Assembly: GCF_014652575.1 (NCBI RefSeq)
Contig: NZ_BMZB01000001.1
Span: 744,001 to 808,000, forward strand
Direction: 5' to 3'
Length of the DNA: 64,000 nt
From: Asticcacaulis endophyticus
GTDB lineage: Bacteria; Pseudomonadota; Alphaproteobacteria; Caulobacterales; Caulobacteraceae
Shown one piece after another: positions 7,645 to 16,600 of this stretch. Position numbers and translations under genes: made by a program. The notes under the pieces were generated by a model. That model was not told the origin of the DNA and did no database searches. It worked only from the letters and a program-made list of their open reading frames with translations. How positions within the stretch are numbered: position 1 is the stretch's first letter; each line of letters opens with the position of its first letter.

Positions 7645-8439
7645 ATGACCGGAACAATCCGCATTGGCATCGGCGGCTGGACCTATGAGGACTGGCGCGG
7701 GCCGTTCTATCCTGATGGCCTGACGCAGAAGCGCGAACTGGAATATGCCGCCCGCCAGATGACGGCGATTGAGGTCAACGGCACCTATTACGGTTCGATG
7801 AAGCCGGCGTCCTATATCAAATGGTTTGAAGAGACGCCGCAGGATTTTGTCTTTACCCTCAAAGGGTCGCGCTACACCACCAACCGGCGCGTGCTGAGCG
7901 AAGCGGGTGAATCGATCGAAAAGTTCATCACCTCTGGCATCACTGAGCTTAATCACAAGCTGGGGCCGATCAACTGGCAGTTCATGGCTACCAAAAAGTT
8001 TGACCCGGTGGATTTCGAGGGGTTCCTGAAACTATTGCCAAAGCGTCACGACGGCATCGATCTGACGCACGCGGTTGAGGTCCGCCATGACAGCTTTCGC
8101 TGTGCGGAATTTGTGCAGATGGCGCGCCACTACGGCGTCGCGGTGATCACGGCGGCGGACTCAGACTTTCCGCAAATCGCTGATGTGACCGCGTCGTTTG
8201 TGTATTTGCGTCTGATGGGCACGCGGGAAGGCGAGGCGAAAGGCTACAGCGAGGCCGAGCTGGACGCCTGGGCGACGCGGCTTAAAACCTATGCCGCCGG
8301 GAAGGTTCCGGATGATCTCGACGCGGTTGAGCGCACGACCGATGGCAGGGCGCGCGATGTCTATGCCTTTGTCATCAGCGGCCATAAGGTGCTTAATCCA
8401 GCGGCGGCCATGGCGTTGATTGATCGCGTGAAGGGCTGA
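7645..8439 (+). CDS. DUF72 family protein (YecE-like)
   Basis: 264-aa soluble protein of the DUF72 TIM-barrel family, recognised by IGIGGWTYEDWRGPFYPDG at the start, the FTLKGSRYTTNRR strand and the late AVEVRHDSF and YLRLMGTREG motifs. The ATG at 7645 has AGGA 8 nt upstream; longer in-frame readings overlap the divergent LprI-like gene and are rejected. The family is widespread and has no firmly assigned reaction. It is followed by a cluster of GC-rich palindromes. Confidence 0.8.
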   Translation: MTGTIRIGIGGWTYEDWRGPFYPDGLTQKRELEYAARQMTAIEVNGTYYGSMKPASYIKWFEETPQDFVFTLKGSRYTTNRRVLSEAGESIEKFITSGITELNHKLGPINWQFMATKKFDPVDFEGFLKLLPKRHDGIDLTHAVEVRHDSFRCAEFVQMARHYGVAVITAADSDFPQIADVTASFVYLRLMGTREGEAKGYSEAELDAWATRLKTYAAGKVPDDLDAVERTTDGRARDVYAFVISGHKVLNPAAAMALIDRVKG

Positions 8440-8496
8440 CGGTTCGGTTTTAAAGAGCCCCCACCACCACATCTCGCCTTCGGCTCGTGCGGTCCC

Positions 8497-8592
8497 CCTC
8501 CCCAACAAGTTGGGGAGGTATAAATATGGGGGATTTCTCATACTCCCCCGGTGTACCGGGGGAGGTGGCGGCGAAGCCGTCGGAGGGGGGCC
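8497..8592. repeat. GC-rich palindromic repeats, left block
   Basis: Two perfect 10-bp hairpins with 2-nt loops (8497-8518 and 8543-8564) lead into a GGAGGTGGCGGCGAAGCCG unit (8558-8592). That unit is the inverse of the unit at 9445-9478, with one extra G. It resembles dispersed REP/BIME-type elements of alphaproteobacteria. Confidence 0.65.
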
Positions 8593-8598
8593 TCTTAC

Positions 8599-9162
8599 TT
8601 ACCCTCCGCCGTAGTCCGGTCGTTGCGGAGGGTCTTGAGGGTCGATAACCCGCGCTAAGGGCGGCTCAGGTTTGGCGACAGGTGCGATGACCTCATCGGA
8701 CAGGTCATCGATCAGGTCGTCGTCTTCGTCGCCGTAGCCTTCAAAATCGTCATCGCAGGTCTTTGGCCAGTCAGTATACACGGGCGGCGAGGGTGCCGAA
8801 ACCGGCGCAGGCGCGGGCTTAAGTGTTTTGGCTTCCTCGGCTTCACGCATCAGCCGCAAACCGTTGACGCGGTCCACCCAGTAGGCGTGATGTTCGGCGC
8901 GTCTTTGCACGGCCTCAGCCGCCTCGGCAGCCTCTTGTTCAGGGGTGAGCGGCGGCGGTGGTGCTCGGCGTTCAGCTATATCGACGCGGGCATAGAGCCG
9001 TTCGATCATCAGGCCCACGCGCACGGTGCGCTCAAGTTCAGATGCGTCCTGCGGCGGGTCTAAGTCTTCGAGGTGCCCCAGCATCCGGTCGGCAAAGGCC
9101 CGCAGCCGCGCGCGCCGCTCTTGCGGCGTGTAGCGTTCAGCGGTGTGCGTGTCGGATGCCAT
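8599..9162 (-). CDS. Hypothetical acidic Ala/Pro/Asp-rich protein
   Basis: 187-aa open frame between two inverted copies of a palindromic repeat. The N-terminal half is helical and charged (RRARLRAFADRMLGHLEDL, LTPEQEAAEAAEAVQRRAEHH). The C-terminal half is a low-complexity Pro/Ala then Asp-rich tail (GYGDEDDDLIDDLSDE). No signal peptide, membrane segment or known family was seen. The ATG has only AAAGGG immediately before it, so the start is uncertain. Codon usage is consistent with a gene. Reality is probable, function unknown. Confidence 0.5.
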   Translation of the reverse strand: MASDTHTAERYTPQERRARLRAFADRMLGHLEDLDPPQDASELERTVRVGLMIERLYARVDIAERRAPPPPLTPEQEAAEAAEAVQRRAEHHAYWVDRVNGLRLMREAEEAKTLKPAPAPVSAPSPPVYTDWPKTCDDDFEGYGDEDDDLIDDLSDEVIAPVAKPEPPLARVIDPQDPPQRPDYGGG

Positions 9163-9260
9163 CCCTTTAGCATGGGGGAAATCGACGGGACGGGGATAAG
9201 TTCTCTTCTCCTCCCTGTGCCTGCGCTCAAGTAGCGAAGCGGTAGCGCGCTAAAAGGCAT

Positions 9261-9478
9261 GGGGAGGTGGCGCGGCGTAGTCCGCGACGGAGGGGGACGG
9301 CTGAGGCGAGGTGGCCTGCACCGGCTTTAAGGCATCACGCAAACTAAGGACGGTGGGCGGAAATCAGGCGGCTCTATCCCCCTCCGTCATTTTCGCTGCG
9401 CTCAATGCCACCTCCCCATCTGCGATAGGGAGGAGAAAAAAGATGGCCCCCTCCGACGGCTTCGCCGCCACCTCCCCC
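9261..9478. repeat. GC-rich palindromic repeats, right block
   Basis: Three units: 9261-9297 (GGGGAGGTGG...GGAGGGGG orientation), about 9378-9417 and 9445-9478 (both inverse). The last is the reverse complement of 8558-8592 apart from one base. The short open frame inside this block is repeat-derived. Confidence 0.65.
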
Positions 9479-9754
9479 GTAAACAGGGGAGGAGAAAAAG
9501 GCACCGACCTGTCCGTCTGCGCCAGGTTCCGGGTGCAGGGCCGCGGCCCTGCCGGCTCAAAACATCGTGAACGGACGGTGTTTTAAGGTCTTAATGCGTT
9601 CCTGATGGTTGATTTTTATAATTACCATGGCTTTCTTATGGGAAATAGCACAGGTATTAAACGTACAATTTGTGCCAGCCACCGTTACTAAGTTGTTTGC
9701 GGTAAAAGGCGGCGTATTTACGCCGGACCCTACTTCAAGATACTAGAATTTTAC

Positions 9755-9775
9755 CTGACAAACCCGGTTTGTCAG
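9755..9775. promoter_or_regulatory. Perfect 21-bp palindrome upstream of the GT4 gene
   Basis: Arm CTGACAAACC (9755-9764), centre base C, arm GGTTTGTCAG (9766-9775). It ends 41 nt before the ATG at 9817. The length and symmetry fit an operator for a dimeric repressor (LacI-, TetR- or MarR-type). No T-run follows, so a terminator is unlikely. Confidence 0.5.
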
Positions 9776-9816
9776 CCAGTGGAGGTGCGCGTTCATTTCA
9801 TATTTGAGGTCGGATC

Positions 9817-12156
9817 ATGCTGCAAGAACAGACTGTAGGAGTGGGGTCATCGGATATGACCTTTGAATTAGCTGACGTGGCGGTGGTGGCACCGCAATCC
9901 AGCCAACGGGCGCAGTCTGCCCCTAAAATCCGTCGCGCCGCCATTATGGGTAACTTCCCGCCGCGTATGTGCGGGCTGGCGACCTTTACCCGCGATATGT
10001 ATGCCTGCCTGTCGCGCGCCTTGCCCAAGGCGGGCTGGCGGGTGGTTGCCATGAATGATCCGAACGGTGCTTATGATTATCCGGATGTGGTCACCGACCA
10101 GATCCCGCAGAACGACCCTGATGCCTATCGCCGTCTGGCCGCAAGCCTTAATGCGGACGGTATCGATGTGATGTTCGTGCAGCATGAGTTTGGCATTTTC
10201 GGCGGCCCAGCCGGAGAATACCTGATCGAATGTCTTGAGCGTCTGAACATGCCGGTCGTGACGACCCTGCATACGGTGCTGGAAACGCCCAATGATGACC
10301 AGAAGCGGGTCATGGCGGCATTGATCCGCGTCTCATCAACCCTGATCACCATGGCCGAGCGCGGGGCGAAAATCCTGCGCGAGGTCTATAAGGTGCCCGA
10401 TGCCCAGATCCTTGTGGTCCCGCATGGCGCGCCGTCTCGCCCGCTGGGGGATACGGAGCGATTTAAAGAAGTCTTCGGCGTGGGCGGCCAAAAAACCCTG
10501 ATGACCTTTGGGTTGCTGTCGCCGAATAAGGGCATTGAGACCATCATCAGGGCCCTGCCGGATATTCTCGATAGCACGCCGGACTTAAGCTATCTCATCG
10601 TCGGCGCCACCCATCCCCATCTGGTGGCGTCTCAGGGCGAAGCTTACCGCGACAGCCTGATGGATATGGCGCGCCAGTTGGGCGTCGAAGACCACATCGT
10701 CTTTGTGAACCGATTTATGGATGATGCCGAACTGATCGATATCCTTCAGGCGACCGATATCTATGTGACGCCGTACCTGACCGAAACCCAGATCACGTCG
10801 GGAACTTTGAGTTACGCGCTGGCGCTGGGCCGTCCGGTGGTGTCGACGCCGTACTGGCATGCCGCAGAGGCGCTGGCGGACGGGGTCGGGATCATATGCC
10901 CGTTTGAAGACAGCGCGGCCTTTGCGCGCGAAATCTCAAACCTTCTGACCTCGGACGAACATCGCGCCGCCATGTCTCAGCGCGCCTATGACTATGCCCG
11001 CCCGTCGCGCTGGAGTGCGGTCGCGGACTCTTATGTCAACCGCGCCGCCGCCGACATAGATACCGGAAAGATCGCGGCCGGAAACATCGCGGGGCGGCCC
11101 GTAAAGCCTGAGCGCCCCCGCGACTACCTGACCCATCCGCCGTCGTGGGAAGCCATTGAGCGCATGAGCGATGACTGCGGCATTTTTCAGCACGGCAAGT
11201 TCCGGCTGGCCGACAGAAATCACGGCTATTGCACCGATGATAACTGCCGCGCTTTGTCGCTGATCGCCCTGCAATCGGGGTGGGTCGAAGAAAGTGCGAC
11301 CCGTGACCGGCTGGCCTATACCTACGCCGCCTTTGTCAATCATGCCTGGACGGGTGAGCGGTTCCGCAACTTTATGGACTATGGCCGCCACTGGCTGGAT
11401 GACGGCGGATCGGACGATTGCTGCGCGCGCACGCTGGAGTCCCTGATCGACACGGTTCGCTCAAACCTGCCTGATGATCTAAGGCTATGGGCCAAGGAAC
11501 TGGCCCAGCGCGTTATCCCGCAGAGCGAGAACTGGACGTCGCAGCGGTCGCGCGCCATACTGATCCGGGTTTTGTCGCGGGCTCTGGGCCATGTCGGGGA
11601 TGAGGCTGATATCCGCACCCGTATCCGCGAACTGAGCCGGTTGTTGCGCAATGGCCTGAGCGACCATAGCGACGGCGGCCATGCCTGGTTTGAGCCCGCC
11701 TTAAGCTATGACAATGCCCGCCTGCCGGAAGGGCTTATTCTGGCCGGGGAAACCTTACGCGATCAAAGCCTGATTGATGAGGGGGCGGATACTCTGTCGT
11801 GGCTGATGGCGCAGCAGACCTGCACCCAAGGCGGCCATTTCCGGCCGGTGCCTACCTCGCGCTTTGATCAGGGCGGTCAGACCGTGGCGCTATTTGATCA
11901 GCAGTCGCTGGAGGTGCAGGCGACCCTCAATGCCTGCCTGACAGCGTGGCGAGTGACGCAGGATACGCGCTGGAAGGACGAAGCGTTTCGGGCGTTTGCG
12001 TGGTTCCATGGTGAAAACGATCACGGCCTGTCGCTGATTACGGCGGATGGCGGCTGCTTTGACGGCCTGACGCCGGAAGGCTGCAACCAGAATCAGGGGG
12101 CGGAATCGCTTTTGGCCTATCACCTGAGCTGGACCGCCATGATGGCCAACCTTTGA
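9817..12156 (+). CDS. GT4 glycosyltransferase fused to a probable alpha-toroid domain
   Basis: 779 aa. After a variable N-terminus, residues about 40-420 form a GT-B glycosyltransferase of family-4 type: GNFPPRMCGLATFT nucleotide-sugar loop, VPHGAP, FGLLSPNKGIE and a C-terminal TETQITSGTLSYALA donor motif. In the latter the second Glu of the usual E-x7-E is not present. Residues about 430-779 look like an all-helical (alpha/alpha) barrel, with repeated DDNCRALSL, FRNFMDYGRHW, YDNARLPEG and QNQGAESLLAYHLSW. That part may bind or process the glycan. GAGG precedes the ATG. It is followed 23 nt later by a GH130 gene, so the pair probably makes or turns over one mannose-containing glycan (inference). 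Confidence 0.75.
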   Translation: MLQEQTVGVGSSDMTFELADVAVVAPQSSQRAQSAPKIRRAAIMGNFPPRMCGLATFTRDMYACLSRALPKAGWRVVAMNDPNGAYDYPDVVTDQIPQNDPDAYRRLAASLNADGIDVMFVQHEFGIFGGPAGEYLIECLERLNMPVVTTLHTVLETPNDDQKRVMAALIRVSSTLITMAERGAKILREVYKVPDAQILVVPHGAPSRPLGDTERFKEVFGVGGQKTLMTFGLLSPNKGIETIIRALPDILDSTPDLSYLIVGATHPHLVASQGEAYRDSLMDMARQLGVEDHIVFVNRFMDDAELIDILQATDIYVTPYLTETQITSGTLSYALALGRPVVSTPYWHAAEALADGVGIICPFEDSAAFAREISNLLTSDEHRAAMSQRAYDYARPSRWSAVADSYVNRAAADIDTGKIAAGNIAGRPVKPERPRDYLTHPPSWEAIERMSDDCGIFQHGKFRLADRNHGYCTDDNCRALSLIALQSGWVEESATRDRLAYTYAAFVNHAWTGERFRNFMDYGRHWLDDGGSDDCCARTLESLIDTVRSNLPDDLRLWAKELAQRVIPQSENWTSQRSRAILIRVLSRALGHVGDEADIRTRIRELSRLLRNGLSDHSDGGHAWFEPALSYDNARLPEGLILAGETLRDQSLIDEGADTLSWLMAQQTCTQGGHFRPVPTSRFDQGGQTVALFDQQSLEVQATLNACLTAWRVTQDTRWKDEAFRAFAWFHGENDHGLSLITADGGCFDGLTPEGCNQNQGAESLLAYHLSWTAMMANL

Positions 12157-12179
12157 GCAACGCAGTACGGGGACAACCA

Positions 12180-13508
12180 ATGACCAATCTTAACCACAGC
12201 CCGATCGTGCTGACCGCCAACCCTGAGCGCGTCGTCTTGCGTCCGTTCTCAATCTCGGTGCAGCCTACCGGGTCGGCGCAGGGCAGCGCATCGCGTGCCC
12301 ACCGGATCTGCAATCAACTGGTTAGCCTGACGCGGGAACAGTGTCAGGCCGAACTGGCCAATGTGAACCGCGACTTTCAGGGTCGCCACTGGCAAACCCG
12401 TGAAATCTTCATCGACCGCTTCAATCAGATACAGCAACTGATCGGCGGTATGGATAATCTGGATGACGATCATCGCGCGCTGATCGGGGCCTATTTTTCC
12501 CACGAATACAGTTTTGAAGCCGCCGCCGTCATGAACCCGTCGGTTGTGCCGCACCCGGATCAGTCGGGCATGGCGGAGGGCCAGGTGCGCTTTATCATGT
12601 CGCTGCGGACCGTGGGTGAAGGTCATATTTCGACCATCTCCTTCCGTGAGGGGGTGCTGAGTGGCAGCGGCAATATTGAGCTTAAGGACGAAAGTGATTT
12701 TGTGGTGGCGGCATCGCCTATCCATAATGTGGGTGCCGATGGCCCCATCGAACTGCGCCGTCATTCGGCTTGCAATATTTCCTCGACGGTCATTTTCCCC
12801 ATCACCCGCGCCCAGGCTAACGGGCTTGAAGACCTGCGCATGGTGCATTTTCAAGATGAGAACGGTCGCTTTACCTATATCGGCACATATACCGCCTATT
12901 CCGGACGTGAGATCGGGTGTGAGCTGTTTGAAACCGATGATTTCGTGACGTTCCGTATGACTCCGTTTCGCGGTGAGGCCGCCCGCCATAAGGGGCTGGC
13001 GCTGTTCCCGCGTAAGATTAATGGCCGTTACGCCGCTATTGGACGACTTGACCATGAAAGCCTGTATTTCCTGGAGAGCGATGATCTGACGGTCTGGAAC
13101 TATGGCGACCGTTTCATTGAGCCGGTCTATCCGTGGGAGCTGGTGCAGATGGGCAATTGCGGCTCACCGATCGAACTGGACGAAGGCTGGTTGTTACTGA
13201 CCCACGGCGTTGGTGCCATGCGGCGCTATTCACTGGCGGCGGCCCTGCTGGATAAGGAAGACCCGCGCAAGGTCATTGCGCGCTCAACCGTGCCCTTGCT
13301 GTCGCCGGATGAGGAAACCCGCGAAGGCTATGTGCCGAACGTGGTCTATACCTGCGGCGGCATGCGGGCGGGTGAGTGGATCATGATCCCTTATGGAGTC
13401 GCCGATTCCTCGATCCGGTTCGTGACGGCGCGCATCTCAGATATCCTGAATCATCTGGGCGTCGGGGCCGAACAGGCCAGCCAGCCGATAGTCGAGCCGG
13501 TGAAGTAG
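12180..13508 (+). CDS. GH130 glycoside phosphorylase/hydrolase
   Basis: 442-aa five-bladed beta-propeller enzyme of family GH130, whose members phosphorolyse or hydrolyse beta-mannosides. Visible signatures are GLEDLRMV (the catalytic Asp lies in the G-x-ED-x-R motif of the family), GNCGSPIELDEGWLLL with THGVG, and the terminal IPYGVADSSIRFVTA strand. A TTG at 12153 overlaps the upstream stop, but the ATG at 12180 has GGGGA 6 nt before it and is preferred. No signal peptide, so it acts in the cytosol. Phosphorylase versus hydrolase cannot be decided here. It is co-transcribed with the GT4 gene. Confidence 0.8.
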   Translation: MTNLNHSPIVLTANPERVVLRPFSISVQPTGSAQGSASRAHRICNQLVSLTREQCQAELANVNRDFQGRHWQTREIFIDRFNQIQQLIGGMDNLDDDHRALIGAYFSHEYSFEAAAVMNPSVVPHPDQSGMAEGQVRFIMSLRTVGEGHISTISFREGVLSGSGNIELKDESDFVVAASPIHNVGADGPIELRRHSACNISSTVIFPITRAQANGLEDLRMVHFQDENGRFTYIGTYTAYSGREIGCELFETDDFVTFRMTPFRGEAARHKGLALFPRKINGRYAAIGRLDHESLYFLESDDLTVWNYGDRFIEPVYPWELVQMGNCGSPIELDEGWLLLTHGVGAMRRYSLAAALLDKEDPRKVIARSTVPLLSPDEETREGYVPNVVYTCGGMRAGEWIMIPYGVADSSIRFVTARISDILNHLGVGAEQASQPIVEPVK

Positions 13509-13620
13509 ATGTGAACGGCGCACGGTCTGGGTGATGGGTCTTAGGGGATTGTTTTGTTAAGAAATGTGGATCATCATCCCGCGCCAAACGACCTCTGATT
13601 TGACTTAAGGCAGACCGATT

Positions 13621-16600
13621 ATGGACGACAATGCCCTTCGCCGCCCCGCAACCACCGGACAGGAAGAGGCCAGGCAGGATGAGGGAAGGGCAGGTCCTGC
13701 GCTGATCGCGGCCTTTGCTGCGGCTCTTGGCGTGCCGCCTGAGCAGCTTAACCCGGCGCAAAGTGCCTTTGTCCACCAGATCATCGAAGACTACGATCCG
13801 GAAGAGCTGTCCGATCTTGCCCCCGCTGATCTGGCGCACCATCTGGCTGAATTCTGGGCAATGGGCGATGTCCGTCAGGGCGGCAATCAGGTGCTGACCC
13901 GGCTTACGGCGGCTGGCGGCTATGATATCTTGAGCGTCATTCAGTCGGATGCGCCCTTTATCGTCGAAAGCCTGATGGGCGAACTGATCGATCAGGGCGT
14001 GTCGATCCGTTCCATGTTCCATCCGGTCGTGGCGGTTGACCGTGATGATACGGGTCGCCGGGTTGAGGACGGAACTGCCAAAGAGTCCATGATCATGGTG
14101 TTTGTCGAGCGACAGCCGACGGAGGTTCATGGGCGTATTCTGGAGGGGGTCGATAAGACCCTGAATGATCTGCGGCTGGCGGTGCTGGATTTCCCGCGTA
14201 TGCTCAAGTTGCTGGCCCATGAGATCGAGGCGCTGGAGGGCTTAAACGCTAAAATCGATCCGGCCATTTTGGATGAAAACCTGGCCTTTCTGCGCTGGGT
14301 GCAAAACAACCATTTCGTTTTCCTGGGCGCCAAGGGCTATGTCTATCCGCGTGACGCCGATGGCGGATATACGCAGGAGGGGCCGCTAAACCTGTTGCAG
14401 GAAGGCTTTGGCATATTGCGTGATGCCGACCGTCCGATCCTGCGCCGCTCATCGGAGCCGGCAGTCCTCAGCGCGCAAATCCTCAATCAGCTTGAAAATT
14501 CTGAGCCGGTGACGGTGGCCAAGGCCAATCTCAAATCCCGCGTCCACCGCCGGGTCTACATGGACTATATCGGCATCAAGCGGTATGGCGAGGATGGCAA
14601 GCCGTCCGGTGAGGTTCGCTTTGTCGGCCTGTTCACCTCTGAGGCTTACGATCGCCCAGCATTCGAAGTGCCGCTGATCCGCAAAAAGGCCGACTATGTC
14701 CTGACCCAATCCAAGGTCATTGGCTTCAATAACGGCGGCTATGCCGATAAGCGCCTGAAAAACATTATTGAGACCTATCCGCGCGACGAGCTGTTCCAAA
14801 TGGAAGCGGCCGATTTGCTGCGCATTTCGCGCGGTATATTGCACCTGTCGGACCGGCCGCGGGTGCGGATATTTACCCGTCCCGATCCGTTTGACCGCTT
14901 TATCTCCGTGCTGGTCTATATCCCGCGTGAGCTTTATCAGGTCGTCCTGCACCAAAAAATCGGGACGCGTCTGGCTGACGCCTTTATGGGCCGCGTGTCG
15001 GCGGTTTATCCGTATGTCAGTGATTCACTGCTGTCGTGCCTGCACTACATTATCGGGGTGACGCCGGGCGATCATTTCGATCCTTCCGTTTCGGACCTTG
15101 AAACCGATATCGAAAACCTGACGCGGGCGTGGCCGCAAAAGGTCGAGGCTCTGGTTCACGACGGTGATCCCCAAACCATATTGGGGCTGGACGCCTTTCC
15201 GGGCGATATCCGCTGGCATGCCTGGGCGCGCGCTTTACCGAGCGGCTATCAGGAGCGCTATGACCCCTATGAGGCCATAAGAGACATCTGGTATCTGTCG
15301 CGGCTGGAAGCCTCATCGCCGCTCAATTTGCGCGCCTATCAGCGGCTGGAGGATTCGGAAACCCAGTTTGCCTTTAAGCTGTATCAGCGCGCCCGCACGG
15401 CCATTGCCCTGTCGGATATCCTGCCTATCCTTGACAATATGGGCCTGAAAACCCTCGAAGAAGACGGCAGTGAAGTCATTGTCGATGGGCCGGACGGCAA
15501 GACCTATTTCTGGGTGCACGAATTCATCGTCCATTCGCCGACAAAGATCAGCGATTTTGCCGCCTTCAGGCAGCGCTTTGAGGCGGGCGCACTTGCCCTG
15601 TGGCAGGGGCTGACCGAAAACGACGGCTTTAACGCCCTGCTGGTGACGGGCGCGGATTGGCGTCAGACCGCCTTGCTGCGGGCCCTGTGCCTCTATCGCC
15701 AGCAATCGGGCCTTGATCCATCGCCTGCGGTGCAACAGCAGGCCTTGCGTGAAAACCGTGACGTGACCGAAGCCCTGTGGCGCTATTTTGAGCTGAAATT
15801 TGATCCTGCCAGTGGGGACATTACGGCCCGCACAACCGAAGTTGAGGCCGCCAAAGCGCGCATCGATACCCTGTTGCAAACCGTGTCCAACTTCGAGCAG
15901 GACCGTGTGCTGCGCCGTCTGGCGGCCCTGATCGGGGCGATGGTGCGCACCAACTATTATCAACCTGCTGCCAACGGCCAGCCCAAGACCTATATCTCGT
16001 TCAAGGTCAAAAGCCGTGACCTGATCGATCTGCCCGACCCCAAGCCGTTCCGCGAAATCTTTGTCTGGTCGCCCGATGTTAACGGCGTACACTTACGCTT
16101 TGGGCCGGTGGCACGCGGGGGCTTGCGCTGGTCCGACCGCAAGGATGATTTCCGCACCGAGGTGCTGGGCCTCGTCAAGGCGCAACAAGTCAAGAACGCC
16201 GTCATTGTGCCGGTCGGCTCCAAAGGCGGGTTCTTCCCCAAATCCCTGCCCAAGGGCGGCACGCCCGATGCCATTCGCAATGAGGCCATTCGCGCCTATA
16301 AGACCTTCCTGTCGGGACTGCTCGATCTGACCGACAATATCGGCCCCAAGGGTGAGATTGTGCATCCGGCGGCTGTCGTCATGTGGGATGAGCCCGACCC
16401 TTATCTGGTGGTCGCCGCCGATAAGGGCACGGCCACGTTCTCGGATATCGCCAATGGCGTCTCGGCCGATTATGGCTTCTGGCTGGGAGACGCCTTTGCC
16501 TCGGGCGGCAGTGTGGGCTATGACCACAAGGCCATGGGCATTACCGCGCGCGGAGCGTGGGAGGCGGTTAAGCGCCACTTCCGCGAATTGGGCAAAGACA

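Larger units (their letters stand above)
9163..9816. other. 654-bp intergenic region of repeats and promoter DNA
   Basis: No credible gene. The left two-thirds holds three copies of the CCCTCC/GGAGG palindromic unit (9261-9297 in one orientation; about 9378-9417 and 9445-9478 in the other). The right part is less GC-rich and holds a 7-bp hairpin (9710-9716 with 9719-9725) and a perfect 21-bp palindrome (9755-9775). It likely carries the promoter of the GT4-GH130 operon. Confidence 0.6.

Noticed and set aside
9311-9586. 91-codon frame in the repeat block
   Set aside because: Built from the GC-rich palindromic units; no family features.
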